Positions 17,699 to 23,346 of a stretch of 26,632 nt of DNA are shown here, in pieces. A program made the translations under genes and the position numbers. How positions within the stretch are numbered: position 1 is the first letter of the stretch; every line of letters starts with the position of its first letter. Location of the stretch: the IMG/VR virus record IMGVR_UViG_3300036985_001458, positions 1 to 26,632 of that record; one strand, given 5' to 3'. This stretch comes from a virus. The notes under the pieces were generated by a model. The model was not told the DNA's origin. It did no database searches and was given only the letters and a program-made list of their open reading frames with translations.

Positions 17699-17986
17699 TT
17701 AAAACGGGATGTCGCCGATGTCGTCATCGGTGAACGTCTCGGTGACGGGCTGCTGTTGCTTGGGTACTGGGCGCGCCTCGGGCAGCCCATCCTTTGGCGT
17801 GATTGCCAAGCTAAAGAATTTTGAGCCCGGCTCTTTCGCAGTAGGGCCAGCAACTTTTACCCATGCTGAAAGCCAATACTCGACGCCGCCAACATTGATC
17901 GATCCACGGTATTCGGGATGCTTGTCGGTTTTGCGATCTAAATTCTTGCCAAGCGTTCCTTTGTTTGTGTTGTCGTACTCTTTCAC
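17699..17986 (-). CDS. Small SSB-like protein with an SSB C-terminal tip
   Basis: The 95-residue protein has NKGTLGKN near the start, then HPEYRGSINVGGVEYWLSAW and SKFFSLAITP, a short beta-rich arrangement I know from small phage proteins related to single-strand binding or DUF736-like proteins. It ends in DDDIGDIPF, close to the DDDIPF tip by which bacterial SSB recruits repair and replication proteins. The start overlaps the exonuclease stop as ATGA. I infer that it coats single-stranded DNA or tethers host SSB partners during phage recombination. The fold assignment is less certain than the tip. Confidence 0.62.
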   Translation of the reverse strand: MKEYDNTNKGTLGKNLDRKTDKHPEYRGSINVGGVEYWLSAWVKVAGPTAKEPGSKFFSLAITPKDGLPEARPVPKQQQPVTETFTDDDIGDIPF

Positions 17987-18588
17987 AGGCTCAACTCCTT
18001 CAGGTTATTCACTTTGCGGTCAACTTCAGATAGGAAATTCGTCACGGCCTGCGTGATCTCAAGGATCTGCGGCTGGTCGCGGTGGACGCGGATGATGTGC
18101 AGTCGCAGGCGCTCGGGCAGTTTCGGCTGATACACAACGTAGTCGCACCAGTCTCGCCCGGTCACGGCCATCTGCCATTGCATCTGGAGGCGGTGTTCGG
18201 TCGGAACTTTCTTGCTCTCGATGATGTCCAAGGCGGTTGCGGGCTGGACGCACTTGATCTCGACCAAACCTTCCGTACCGACAAGGCCATCCGGTGACGC
18301 ACCGGCCTCGAGCTTCGGGTGCTTGATGAACCCGACCTCTTCGACCAACTGCCCCACACGGGCGCTATAAGCGGCTCTGGCCTCGGCCTCGGTGTCGATG
18401 CCGTGCTGCATCGCCGGGCTCGTATACGTCTCCGTAGCCTGCCCTGTGAGGCGCTCGCAGACGAGCTGCGCCATGTAATTACGATAACCGGCCTTCGTCT
18501 TCTCCATCATCACATTCGAGATGGCCGATGCGGTGACCCGGCCACAGCGACTCGAGTACCACTCTGGCGTACGTTGGGTGTCGCTCAC
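17983..18588 (-). CDS. YqaJ / lambda-Exo-type recombination exonuclease
   Basis: The start is GTG (complement of 18586-18588) in a GTGA overlap with the annealing-protein stop and behind an AAGGAG sequence; longer in-frame starts are shadow sequence. The 201-residue product has TPEWYSSRCGRVTAS (residues 7-21), G63 to E69, SPDGLV with D100, and VEIKC with E110 and K112, giving the PD-(D/E)XK active site of the YqaJ viral recombinase family, plus a later HRLQMQWQMAVTG helix. Such enzymes digest one strand from double-stranded ends and hand the 3-prime strand to an annealing protein, here the adjacent gene. Confidence 0.92.
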   Translation of the reverse strand: MSDTQRTPEWYSSRCGRVTASAISNVMMEKTKAGYRNYMAQLVCERLTGQATETYTSPAMQHGIDTEAEARAAYSARVGQLVEEVGFIKHPKLEAGASPDGLVGTEGLVEIKCVQPATALDIIESKKVPTEHRLQMQWQMAVTGRDWCDYVVYQPKLPERLRLHIIRVHRDQPQILEITQAVTNFLSEVDRKVNNLKELSL

Positions 18589-19106
18589 TTGGAAAGCTCC
18601 TTCTTGCGGGCGGTAAACTTGCTGACGCCGCGGGAACGGATCGCCTCCGGCAGCGTGTGATACAGGGCGTTGAGTTCGTCGACCGTGTTGCAGGCGGCAA
18701 CCTCGGCGTTGAGCTTGGCCTCGATCTCGTCGACCTCTGCCTCCGGCAGATCCTCGCCAGCGTAGATGTAGAGGCCGAGGCCGTGCAGCGCGATGCACTT
18801 GGCAAGGCAGCGCATGATGCTCGTATTCACGGCGAACGCATTCGGGTTCTGGATCGGCTGGTTGCGGTGGTCAAGCACCGGCAGCAGGCAAGTCTTGATG
18901 TCGCCCTTGATCTCGACCGAGACCTTGACCATTCCGGTCTGATCCTTGAGATAGACCAGCGGTAGTCCGTCGTATTCGTGGACGGTGTAGCGCGCAGTCG
19001 CGTCGATCTTCAGCACCTCGGCCCACGCCCATGCCCACGACAGATACGAGAGATTGTTCTTTTTCTCGATGTGGTCGTTGACGTTAATCTTCAGCAGTTC
19101 GCTCAT
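18585..19106 (-). CDS. Single-strand annealing protein, Sak3/DUF1071 type
   Basis: The 173-residue protein opens INVNDHIEKKNNLSYLSWAWAWAE, the diagnostic N-terminal block of the DUF1071 (Sak3) annealing family, followed by V.VSVEIKGD and NTSIMRCLAKCIALHGLGLYIYAGEDLP, the conserved central helix of the family. It anneals complementary single strands during recombination and works with the exonuclease whose start overlaps its stop. A GGGAG site precedes the start, which also overlaps the previous stop as ATGA. The C-terminal third is less conserved and may interact with the exonuclease or SSB. Confidence 0.9.
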   Translation of the reverse strand: MSELLKINVNDHIEKKNNLSYLSWAWAWAEVLKIDATARYTVHEYDGLPLVYLKDQTGMVKVSVEIKGDIKTCLLPVLDHRNQPIQNPNAFAVNTSIMRCLAKCIALHGLGLYIYAGEDLPEAEVDEIEAKLNAEVAACNTVDELNALYHTLPEAIRSRGVSKFTARKKELSK

Positions 19107-19276
19107 GACAGGCTCCCGTAGATCTTGTTGAGTTCGTCTTCGATGACGGCGTTCAGTTCGGCAAGGGCTCGATCGCAGGCGGCGATGCGATCCTGCTCGT
19201 CACGCTCGGCGAGTTCCTGATCCTGTTGCTGCCACCAACTCTGGTCGTCGTTGCCCCAAGGCGCTAAATCACTCAC
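19103..19276 (-). CDS. Small acidic hypothetical protein (57 aa)
   Basis: The start is taken as GTG at 19276 because AGGAGG (complement of 19286-19291) lies nine bases upstream; an upstream ATG has no such site. The product starts VSDLAPWGNDDQSWWQQQ and continues as an acidic, Gln/Glu/Ala-rich helix. No family recognised. It overlaps the small membrane-protein gene before it and joins the annealing-protein gene by ATGA, so it is translated as part of the early operon. Confidence 0.6.
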   Translation of the reverse strand: MSDLAPWGNDDQSWWQQQDQELAERDEQDRIAACDRALAELNAVIEDELNKIYGSLS

Positions 19277-19388
19277 GGCTCTGTACCTCCTCTTGTTGTG
19301 TGCAGCCGCGGTCGCCACACGGGTCGAGTGCGGCAGCCAGTAGAAACAGAATGATCAGTCCGATGAACTGCGGCCAAGGAGACTTCAT
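19269..19388 (-). CDS. Very small membrane protein (39 aa)
   Basis: This short frame starts with an ATG in an ATGA overlap with the previous gene stop and ends just inside the next gene, so it exactly fills a gap that would otherwise be non-coding. The product is MKSPWPQ, then a hydrophobic segment FIGLIILFLLAAAL, then a polar tail with two Cys (DPCGDRGC) and QQEEVQ. It would make a single-pass inner-membrane protein or an uncleaved signal-anchored peptide. There is no clear lipobox. Function unknown; small early membrane proteins in phages are often superinfection-exclusion or host-inhibitor factors, but nothing here shows that. Confidence 0.55.
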   Translation of the reverse strand: MKSPWPQFIGLIILFLLAAALDPCGDRGCTQQEEVQSRE

Positions 19389-19561
19389 CGCTGGTCTCCC
19401 GCGACAGCCTGTACGCCAGAGGCGTAGCCATCGGTCTTGCCCATCGAATAGGCGTACTTGACCGACTGCTCGATGATCGGGTCGAGCGACTTGTTGTCGA
19501 CGAACTTGATCAGGTCTTGGATAACGCGCTCGAGTTCGGCGCGATAGGCGATGTCGTTCAT
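19385..19561 (-). CDS. Small hypothetical protein (58 aa)
   Basis: The start is the ATG at 19561, in an ATGA overlap with the first operon gene and behind AAGGAGG. The product begins MNDIAYRAELERVIQDL and is mostly helical, with YSMGKTDGYASGVQAVAGD at the end, a Gly-containing segment found in some small phage proteins. No domain recognised. It is the second gene of the leftward early operon. Confidence 0.6.
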   Translation of the reverse strand: MNDIAYRAELERVIQDLIKFVDNKSLDPIIEQSVKYAYSMGKTDGYASGVQAVAGDQR

Positions 19562-19749
19562 GCGGCCTCCTTGAGGGCGTTGACTACGGGAATCCAAGCG
19601 GCAAAGCGCACAGGGTCACGCTCGACTTGCTCAAACAGATCCGGCTGCTCGTCCGGGTTAGCGCGGAAGAAGGCGATCTCGCAGGCGACGCAGTAATCGT
19701 CGCAGATGGCTTCGGCGACTTGGCATTGAAAGCACCATGCGTTGTTCAT
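19558..19749 (-). CDS. Small zinc-ribbon-like protein, first gene of the leftward operon
   Basis: The 63-residue product has C6, C9, C16, C20 and C23 in CFQCQVAEAICDDYCVAC, enough for one zinc site, followed by an acidic helical stretch. The start follows a GGAG site seven bases upstream, and the leftward promoter lies 36 bases or more before it. It is the first gene made from that promoter, so it is among the earliest phage products. Function unknown; a host-directed or regulatory role is possible but not shown. Confidence 0.62.
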   Translation of the reverse strand: MNNAWCFQCQVAEAICDDYCVACEIAFFRANPDEQPDLFEQVERDPVRFAAWIPVVNALKEAA

Positions 19750-19785
19750 CTCGTATCTCCGTTGTTGTTTTGCTCGACGGGATGA

Positions 19786-19816
19786 ATGTTAGCACAGGCT
19801 ACTTCCTATCTGTCAA
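19786..19816 (-). promoter_or_regulatory. Leftward early promoter
   Basis: On the minus strand, a consensus -35 TTGACA (complement of 19811-19816) is followed after 19 bases by -10 TAACAT (complement of 19786-19791), which carries an extended TGC just before it. The spacer is longer than ideal, but the extended -10 may compensate. It points into the recombination operon. Confidence 0.6.
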
Positions 19817-19828
19817 CACTTGCTAACG
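19787..19828. promoter_or_regulatory. Candidate Cro operator half-sites
   Basis: Three related octamers occur: TGTTAGCA (19787-19794, plus strand), TGTTGACA (complement of 19811-19818) and CGTTAGCA (complement of 19821-19828). The outer pair includes the perfect inverted repeat GTTAGCA / TGCTAAC. The first covers the leftward -10, the second its -35. This is the arrangement expected of a repressor controlling a divergent promoter region, with the adjacent Cro-like protein the obvious candidate. Confidence 0.5.
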
Positions 19829-19848
19829 AAATATTTTTAGTCTACCTT
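19820..19848 (+). promoter_or_regulatory. Possible rightward promoter for the cro-like gene
   Basis: A weak match TTGCTA (19820-19825), 17 bases, TACCTT (19843-19848) lies in front of the cro-like gene, with an AT-rich stretch between; TATTTT at 19832-19837 is an alternative -10. The -35 overlaps an operator half-site. This is weaker than the leftward promoter and is supported mainly by position. Confidence 0.3.
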
Positions 19849-19866
19849 TCGCGGCAGGAGGAACCT

Positions 19867-20085
19867 ATGACGTTCGATGAACTACTGACCGTGTACGGAT
19901 CACAGGCGGAGATCGCCCGGGTGTATGGCATTAGCCGTGCCTCGGTGAATCGCTGGGCAAAGACAGGAAAAGTGCCGGAGCTGCGCGTATTGCAGTTTGA
20001 ACGGACGCAGAGCCCCGCACAGGCGAGGCAGATGCGCAAGCAGTTGCAGATAGCCGCGGCTCGTAGATGGGCCGAGAAGGGCTGA
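19867..20085 (+). CDS. Cro-like repressor
   Basis: The 72-residue protein starts after a strong AGGAGGA site (19857-19863). Residues 3-31 (FDELLTVYGSQAEIARVYGIS, then RASVNRWAK) form a helix-turn-helix of the lambda Cro/YdaS kind: an F..LL..FGSQ..IAR.LGIS..AV..W pattern. The basic, helical C-terminus ends in ARRWAEKG. It sits at the head of the rightward genes, opposite the leftward operon, and would bind the operator half-sites between them to turn early transcription down. No CI-type partner is seen in the window. Confidence 0.82.
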   Translation: MTFDELLTVYGSQAEIARVYGISRASVNRWAKTGKVPELRVLQFERTQSPAQARQMRKQLQIAAARRWAEKG

Positions 20086-20087
20086 CG

Positions 20088-21329
20088 ATGCGATACGGCA
20101 GCGTTTGCTCGGGGATAGAAGCCGCGACCGTGGCTTGGCATCCCCTTGGTTGGCAGGCGGCATGGTACAGCGAGATCGAACCGTTCCCGTGCGCCGTGCT
20201 GAAACATCACTACCCACACGTTCCCAACTACGGGGACATGACCAAGTTTGAGGAATGGCCGAATGAACCAATTGAACTTCTGGTCGGAGGAACCCCTTGC
20301 CAATCCTTCAGCGTCGCAGGGTTGCGTCGAGGACTGGCTGATCCCAGAGGGAACCTCATGCTTACCTACCTTGCAATCGCTCAACGTCACCGGCCTCGAT
20401 GGCTTGTCTGGGAAAACGTCCCCGGTGTCTTGTCATCGAACGGTGGACGGGATTTTGGAACCTTCCTCGGGGCGCTGGGGGAGTTGGGGTATGGGTTCGC
20501 CTACCGAGTGTTGGACGCTCAATGGTTCGGAGTGGCCCAGCGACGTCGCCGTGTGTTCGTTGTCGGATACCTTGGAGACTGGCGTCGTGCCGCAGAGGTT
20601 CTTTTTGAGTCCGAAAGCGTGTCAAGGCATCCTGCGCCGAGCCGAGAAGCGCGGCAAGGAACTGCCCAATGCCTTACAGCAGGCGTTGGAAAGCGTTTCG
20701 ATCCAACAACAGAAACCCTCCCAGTCGTAGCAGAAACACTAATTGCATCTGACCATAAAGGGCCGGGTCATAACCGCGACCATAACTTCATCGCGCAGCC
20801 GATTACGTTCGGCGCACAAATGTCTACGCCACAGACCGACGTTGACATGGTGCAAACGCTGCAAGCCAAAAATCCAATGGCGGTGGCTGCTCCTGCTTAT
20901 GGAATCCCCGGCAACTGGATTGGCAGAGCGCCAGAGAACGGCGGCAATGCGGTAGAGCCGATGCTTGACGTATCGCCGTGTCAGACCAAGACCGACATTC
21001 ATGCCGTCGCGCAGCCGGTGGCGATGCGAGAGTCCGGTCAAGGCTACTGGATGGAGGACACGGTAGCGGGGACGATTGACGCGAACATGGGAATGAGCGG
21101 TCACGCAAACCGCCCTGCTGTCATCAAGCAGCCGGCTATGCAAGTCCGTCGCCTCACGCCCGTAGAGTGCGAGCGTCTGCAAGGCTTCCCTGACGGCTAC
21201 ACCAACATTCCTTGGCGCAAGGCTACGGAAAGCCCGGATGGCCCACGTTACAAGGCATTAGGCAATAGCATGGCTGTGCCTGTCATGACATGGATCGGGC
21301 GCAGAATTGCAAATGTTGAGAACACCTAG
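20088..21329 (+). CDS. DNA cytosine-C5 methyltransferase
   Basis: The start at 20088 is preferred over the in-frame ATG at 20067 because it lies just after the cro stop and an AGAAGG site. The 413-residue protein shows the C5 motifs in order: GSVCSGIEAA (motif I, residues 4-13), GGTPCQSFS with catalytic C71 (motif IV), WENVPG (motif VI, 108-113), QRRRRVF (motif VIII, 151-157), a target-recognition region (about 195-345), and RRLTPVECERLQGFPDGY plus ALGNSMAVPV (motifs IX and X). It transfers a methyl group to cytosine in a specific, unknown sequence. No partner restriction enzyme is seen, so protection of phage DNA against host restriction is the likely role. Another gene is nested in its first half in a different frame. 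Confidence 0.95.
   Translation: MRYGSVCSGIEAATVAWHPLGWQAAWYSEIEPFPCAVLKHHYPHVPNYGDMTKFEEWPNEPIELLVGGTPCQSFSVAGLRRGLADPRGNLMLTYLAIAQRHRPRWLVWENVPGVLSSNGGRDFGTFLGALGELGYGFAYRVLDAQWFGVAQRRRRVFVVGYLGDWRRAAEVLFESESVSRHPAPSREARQGTAQCLTAGVGKRFDPTTETLPVVAETLIASDHKGPGHNRDHNFIAQPITFGAQMSTPQTDVDMVQTLQAKNPMAVAAPAYGIPGNWIGRAPENGGNAVEPMLDVSPCQTKTDIHAVAQPVAMRESGQGYWMEDTVAGTIDANMGMSGHANRPAVIKQPAMQVRRLTPVECERLQGFPDGYTNIPWRKATESPDGPRYKALGNSMAVPVMTWIGRRIANVENT
20250..20254 (+). promoter_or_regulatory. Ribosome binding site for the nested gene at 20263
   Basis: GAGGA lies eight bases before the ATG at 20263, inside the methyltransferase coding region. It fixes the start of the nested frame at MNQLNFW rather than the upstream TTG at 20248. 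Confidence 0.5.
20263..20730 (+). CDS. Overprinted gene within the methyltransferase gene (155 aa)
   Basis: A long frame offset from the methyltransferase frame runs over its first half. The ATG at 20263 has GAGGA (20250-20254) eight bases upstream. The product starts MNQLNFWSEEPLANPSAS and contains LPSSGRWGSWGMGSPTECW-like text (around residues 70-90), CSLSDTLETG, PQRFFLSPKACQGILRRAEKR and GKELP. I recall essentially this order (FW.EEPPA..SAS, GMGSPTECWTL, SLSD.LE.GDVP.RFFLS..AC.GILRRAEKRGK.LP) from many phage proteins of unknown function found at or beside cytosine methyltransferase genes. Both frames thus encode conserved-looking protein, so this is a strong candidate for a true overlapping gene. 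Function unknown. Confidence 0.6.
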   Translation: MNQLNFWSEEPLANPSASQGCVEDWLIPEGTSCLPTLQSLNVTGLDGLSGKTSPVSCHRTVDGILEPSSGRWGSWGMGSPTECWTLNGSEWPSDVAVCSLSDTLETGVVPQRFFLSPKACQGILRRAEKRGKELPNALQQALESVSIQQQKPSQS

Positions 21330-21339
21330 AAACGACAAA

Positions 21340-21353
21340 CCCCCTCTCGGGGG
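21340..21353. terminator. GC hairpin after the methyltransferase gene
   Basis: CCCCC (21340-21344), TCTC loop, GGGGG (21349-21353) lies 10 bases after the methyltransferase stop. Rightward it is preceded by AAA but followed by CTTGACG, not a T-run; leftward it is followed by TTTGTCGTTT. It could stop leftward transcripts, or partly stop rightward ones, just before the new promoter. Confidence 0.45.
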
Positions 21354-21354
21354 C

Positions 21355-21383
21355 TTGACGGATCACGCAGGGCGATCTATTTT
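21355..21383 (+). promoter_or_regulatory. Rightward sigma-70-type promoter
   Basis: TTGACG (21355-21360), a 17-base spacer and TATTTT (21378-21383) make a good match to the bacterial housekeeping consensus with ideal spacing. It begins directly after a hairpin and precedes a 320-base non-coding stretch, so transcription would start near 21390 and read into the structured region and possibly the genes from 21705. Confidence 0.6.
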
Positions 21384-21389
21384 CTCGTC

Positions 21390-21690
21390 AGGGTGGACGA
21401 GTGAAGATAGGGTAGTACGGTGTACTACATCTGTCAAACACTCTCCATCCTCGGCTGTTCTGGTCGGGGAAACTACGCGCAGAACAGGCCTAAATCTAGA
21501 CCGGGGCGGCCAGCCTCTAGACACGCGGCGTAAGCGAGGAAGCGTGAATGGCACCGGGAAACCGGCAAAAGTAGCTCGCAGCAGGGTGGCTCCGTCAGTC
21601 ATCAACTCTGTGCGATCTCATTAGGCGTAATCCGTCCAATGACCGTGCAGAGTTCACCATCAGTCATCAGTTCTTAAAGCAATAACTATC
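21390..21690 (+). ncRNA. Candidate structured non-coding RNA
   Basis: This stretch has no convincing gene but a chain of stem-loops: GTAGTAC/GTACTAC (21412-21428), CTGTTCTG/CAGAACAG (21455-21487), TCTAGA/TCTAGA (21495-21521), CACGC/GCGTG (21522-21546), CCGG-GAAA-CCGG with a GNRA tetraloop (21554-21565), and AACTCTG/CAGAGTT (21604-21654). TCAGTCATCA is also repeated directly at 21595-21604 and 21660-21669. With a good promoter just upstream, this could be a small RNA or a long structured leader of the 21705 gene; a DNA site such as an origin or packaging site is an alternative. No known RNA family was recognised. Ends are approximate. Confidence 0.4.
21412..21428. repeat. Inverted repeat GTAGTAC-GGT-GTACTAC
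   Basis: A perfect 7-base inverted repeat with a 3-base centre lies about 30 bases after the -10 of the promoter at 21355. It could be an operator for a dimeric repressor or the first hairpin of the transcript. Confidence 0.5.
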
Positions 21691-21704
21691 TAGGAGATAC
21701 ATAC

Positions 21705-22028
21705 ATGGGTGATGAATTTGTTTACTCACCATCTGCTAAAGCCGAGAAGAAAGTACCAGACCGTACAGACTCCGCTATCCATTCATCAGCAGACTACTGG
21801 GCTACAGCAGTAACAGAGAACCCTCTCAATCGCTTGCGTCTACTCGATGCCAAGCTCGCTAGACCGAACGTCGATGTGGAAACAATCAAAGCTCGAGCAG
21901 GTGAACTGATACGCGAACTGGGTGCAGCCAAAGTGTTGACCGATCCCGATTGCGTTGGCCTAGTGCGTCAGTTGTTCGGTCAGCGTGGAGTTGATCGGTT
22001 ACGGGAAAGGGCTAAAGAGAATGCGTGA
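21705..22028 (+). CDS. Hypothetical protein (107 aa)
   Basis: The start follows AGGAG (21692-21696) at normal spacing. The product is charged, with a Ser/Lys-rich N-terminus, SSADYWATAVTENPLNRLRLLDAKLARP in the middle and a helical C-terminal half with LIRELGAAKVLTDPD and VRQLFGQRGVDRLRE. No domain was recognised. Its stop overlaps the next start by eight bases (ATGCGTGA), so the two are probably translated together. It is the first gene after the structured non-coding stretch. Confidence 0.65.
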   Translation: MGDEFVYSPSAKAEKKVPDRTDSAIHSSADYWATAVTENPLNRLRLLDAKLARPNVDVETIKARAGELIRELGAAKVLTDPDCVGLVRQLFGQRGVDRLRERAKENA

Positions 22029-22248
22029 TCACATCAATCCAGACCATTACCAGCAAGAGATCGAGACCGTCGATTTCATGCGAGCGAATGCTAAATCCCA
22101 AGAACATTTTCTCGAGTTCTGTAGACTGACAGCTCTTGGCTACATCGCTCGAGCAGGACGCAAGCCGGATAACCCGATGGAACAAGACGCGCAGAAGGCA
22201 ATCTGGTGGCTCACTTGGATGACAGGCAATGACCCTCGCAATCGATAA
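22021..22248 (+). CDS. DUF3310 family small protein
   Basis: The 75-residue protein starts MRDHINPDHYQQEIETVDFM and continues LEFCRLTALGYIARAGRK, ending in DAQKAIWWLTWM. This is the DUF3310 pattern: P.HY...ieTiDfi, F..g....YI.RaG.K, ED..KA.WYL. The family is common in phages beside nucleotide-metabolism or recombination genes; its biochemical role is not established. Start chosen because it overlaps the upstream stop; a longer frame to 21985 is unlikely. Confidence 0.8.
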   Translation: MRDHINPDHYQQEIETVDFMRANAKSQEHFLEFCRLTALGYIARAGRKPDNPMEQDAQKAIWWLTWMTGNDPRNR

Positions 22249-22546
22249 GGCTACCGCGGCAGGCCCGCGCAACGACGACGACGAACCGTACCGCGCTCTG
22301 TGGTCGAGCGTTCTGTACCTCGCCATCCGAGACTGCAACCGCAAGGGCAATGCTCGAGCTGCGCTGCATTGGATCTATGCGCCACACGATGAGGTCGGAA
22401 GCCTGCGCTGGATCTGCGATATGCTCGATCTGGACTATCAGAAACTACAGAACATCTGCATGAGCCGTGAAGGGCGAGCGCAGATCCTCAAACGTAACGT
22501 GAGAATGAATCATGCGTATCGTCCTCCCGTGGCCTCCCTCGATTAA
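22229..22546 (+). CDS. Hypothetical protein (105 aa)
   Basis: The start lies 20 bases before the end of the DUF3310 gene. The product has an acidic N-terminal part (RNDDDEPYRALW), a W/I/C-containing middle (RAALHWIYAP, RWICDMLDLDYQKLQNIC) and a basic end. No family recognised. The alternation of D.D.Y.KL helices with basic residues might be DNA binding, but that is a guess. It overlaps the RusA gene by 35 bases. Confidence 0.6.
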   Translation: MTLAIDKATAAGPRNDDDEPYRALWSSVLYLAIRDCNRKGNARAALHWIYAPHDEVGSLRWICDMLDLDYQKLQNICMSREGRAQILKRNVRMNHAYRPPVASLD

Positions 22547-22886
22547 CCACTACTGGCGCAATTACCGCGGTCGAATCGTGGTATCCGCAGACGGCAGGCA
22601 ATACCGACAGACCGTATCCTATCGGATACTTGAGCAGGGAATCCCGCGCGACAATCTCGCTTGCAGGCTCGCGGTCAGCATCGATGCGTACCCACCAGAC
22701 AAGCGGCGGCGCGATCTCGACAACATCCAGAAGGCGCTGCTCGATGCCCTAGTCCACGCTGATGTCATTGAAGACGACAGCCTAATTGATGCCCTGTCTA
22801 TCCAGCGGCATGAAGCCAAGGAAGAGGGCGAAGTCATTGTGAGAATTCAACCTTATGCCACAGAGATGCCGGATCTGCGGGTGTGA
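22512..22886 (+). CDS. rusA: RusA-type Holliday junction resolvase
   Basis: The 124-residue protein begins MRIVLPWPPSINHYW, the RusA N-terminal signature, and carries PPDKRRRDLDN with D68 and D70, followed by V.EDDSLID with D89, matching the three catalytic aspartates of Escherichia coli RusA. Length is normal (about 120). It acts as a homodimer on four-way DNA junctions, here most likely to debranch recombination intermediates before packaging. Confidence 0.92.
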   Translation: MRIVLPWPPSINHYWRNYRGRIVVSADGRQYRQTVSYRILEQGIPRDNLACRLAVSIDAYPPDKRRRDLDNIQKALLDALVHADVIEDDSLIDALSIQRHEAKEEGEVIVRIQPYATEMPDLRV

Positions 22887-23118
22887 ATATGCCTTCAAGT
22901 GTCACAACTCGAGGTTTCACATCTACATTCAAGAACACTACGAGCTGATCGAAAAAGTAAATCAACTAGCGAGGATCATCGGAGATGCAATCGATCAATC
23001 CAGAAAAAGTGAAAAAGTTATGGGCCGAGGTACGCGAACTAAATCAACAACTCGCAGCGGTTCACCGAGAAATTCATCGCGTCGAACTCGGGTTGCCGGA
23101 ACCCTTCGACTTCGGTAA
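22855..23118 (+). CDS. Small Cys-rich protein overlapping rusA
   Basis: The 87-residue frame starts inside the end of rusA. The first 45 residues look real: CRICGC (C5, C8, C10) and C16 with H17 form a possible zinc site, followed by a helix with EHYELIEKVNQL. From about residue 50 the sequence turns into Ser/Arg/Thr-rich low complexity, exactly where the 22985 gene runs in another frame. The long overlap suggests that the C-terminus is unconstrained or that the gene was once shorter. Function unknown. Confidence 0.5.
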   Translation: MPQRCRICGCEYAFKCHNSRFHIYIQEHYELIEKVNQLARIIGDAIDQSRKSEKVMGRGTRTKSTTRSGSPRNSSRRTRVAGTLRLR

Positions 23119-23176
23119 GGATTGGGTGCCGCCTTACTTGAGGGAAGGATCATGTATACCGTTGAGGACGATGTAA
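22985..23176 (+). CDS. Small helical hypothetical protein (63 aa)
   Basis: GAGGA (22971-22975) lies nine bases before the start. The product begins MQSINPEKVKKLWAEVRELN and reads as an amphipathic, coiled-coil-like helix to about residue 35, then ELGLPEPFDFGKDWVPPYL. No family is recognised. It overlaps the previous gene by 134 bases and the next by 25, so three short genes are stacked here. Confidence 0.55.
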   Translation: MQSINPEKVKKLWAEVRELNQQLAAVHREIHRVELGLPEPFDFGKDWVPPYLREGSCIPLRTM

Positions 23177-23346
23177 CGGACGAGGAGCTGGCAGGCGTTG
23201 ATCTGGCGCTGACTTTGATGGTGTCTTGGCATACGATGCGCGAATACGAAAAGGTGCTGCGCAGGATCAGCAAATGGAACGACGATGGCCCCTCGATCTG
23301 GGCGCGCCGGGTGTTGAACGAGTACGAGCGGAGACTGGATTCGTGA
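23152..23346 (+). CDS. Small acidic hypothetical protein (64 aa)
   Basis: The ATG at 23152 follows GAGGGAAGGA. The product starts MYTVEDDVTDEELAGVDLA and is helical throughout, with MVSWHTMREYEKVLRRISKW in the middle. No family recognised. Its stop overlaps the next start as GTGA. Confidence 0.6.
   Translation: MYTVEDDVTDEELAGVDLALTLMVSWHTMREYEKVLRRISKWNDDGPSIWARRVLNEYERRLDS

Noticed and set aside
21429-21604. Possible self-cleaving ribozyme or tRNA in the structured stretch
   Set aside because: The hammerhead core CTGATGA...GAAA and a tRNA T-loop with acceptor pairing were looked for and not found in a workable arrangement.
21307-21624. Plus-strand frame of 105 codons across the non-coding stretch, and the opposite minus frame 21363-21605
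   Set aside because: The plus frame starts inside the methyltransferase gene before the promoter, and neither has a ribosome binding site or recognisable protein pattern; the RNA-like stem-loops explain the stretch better.
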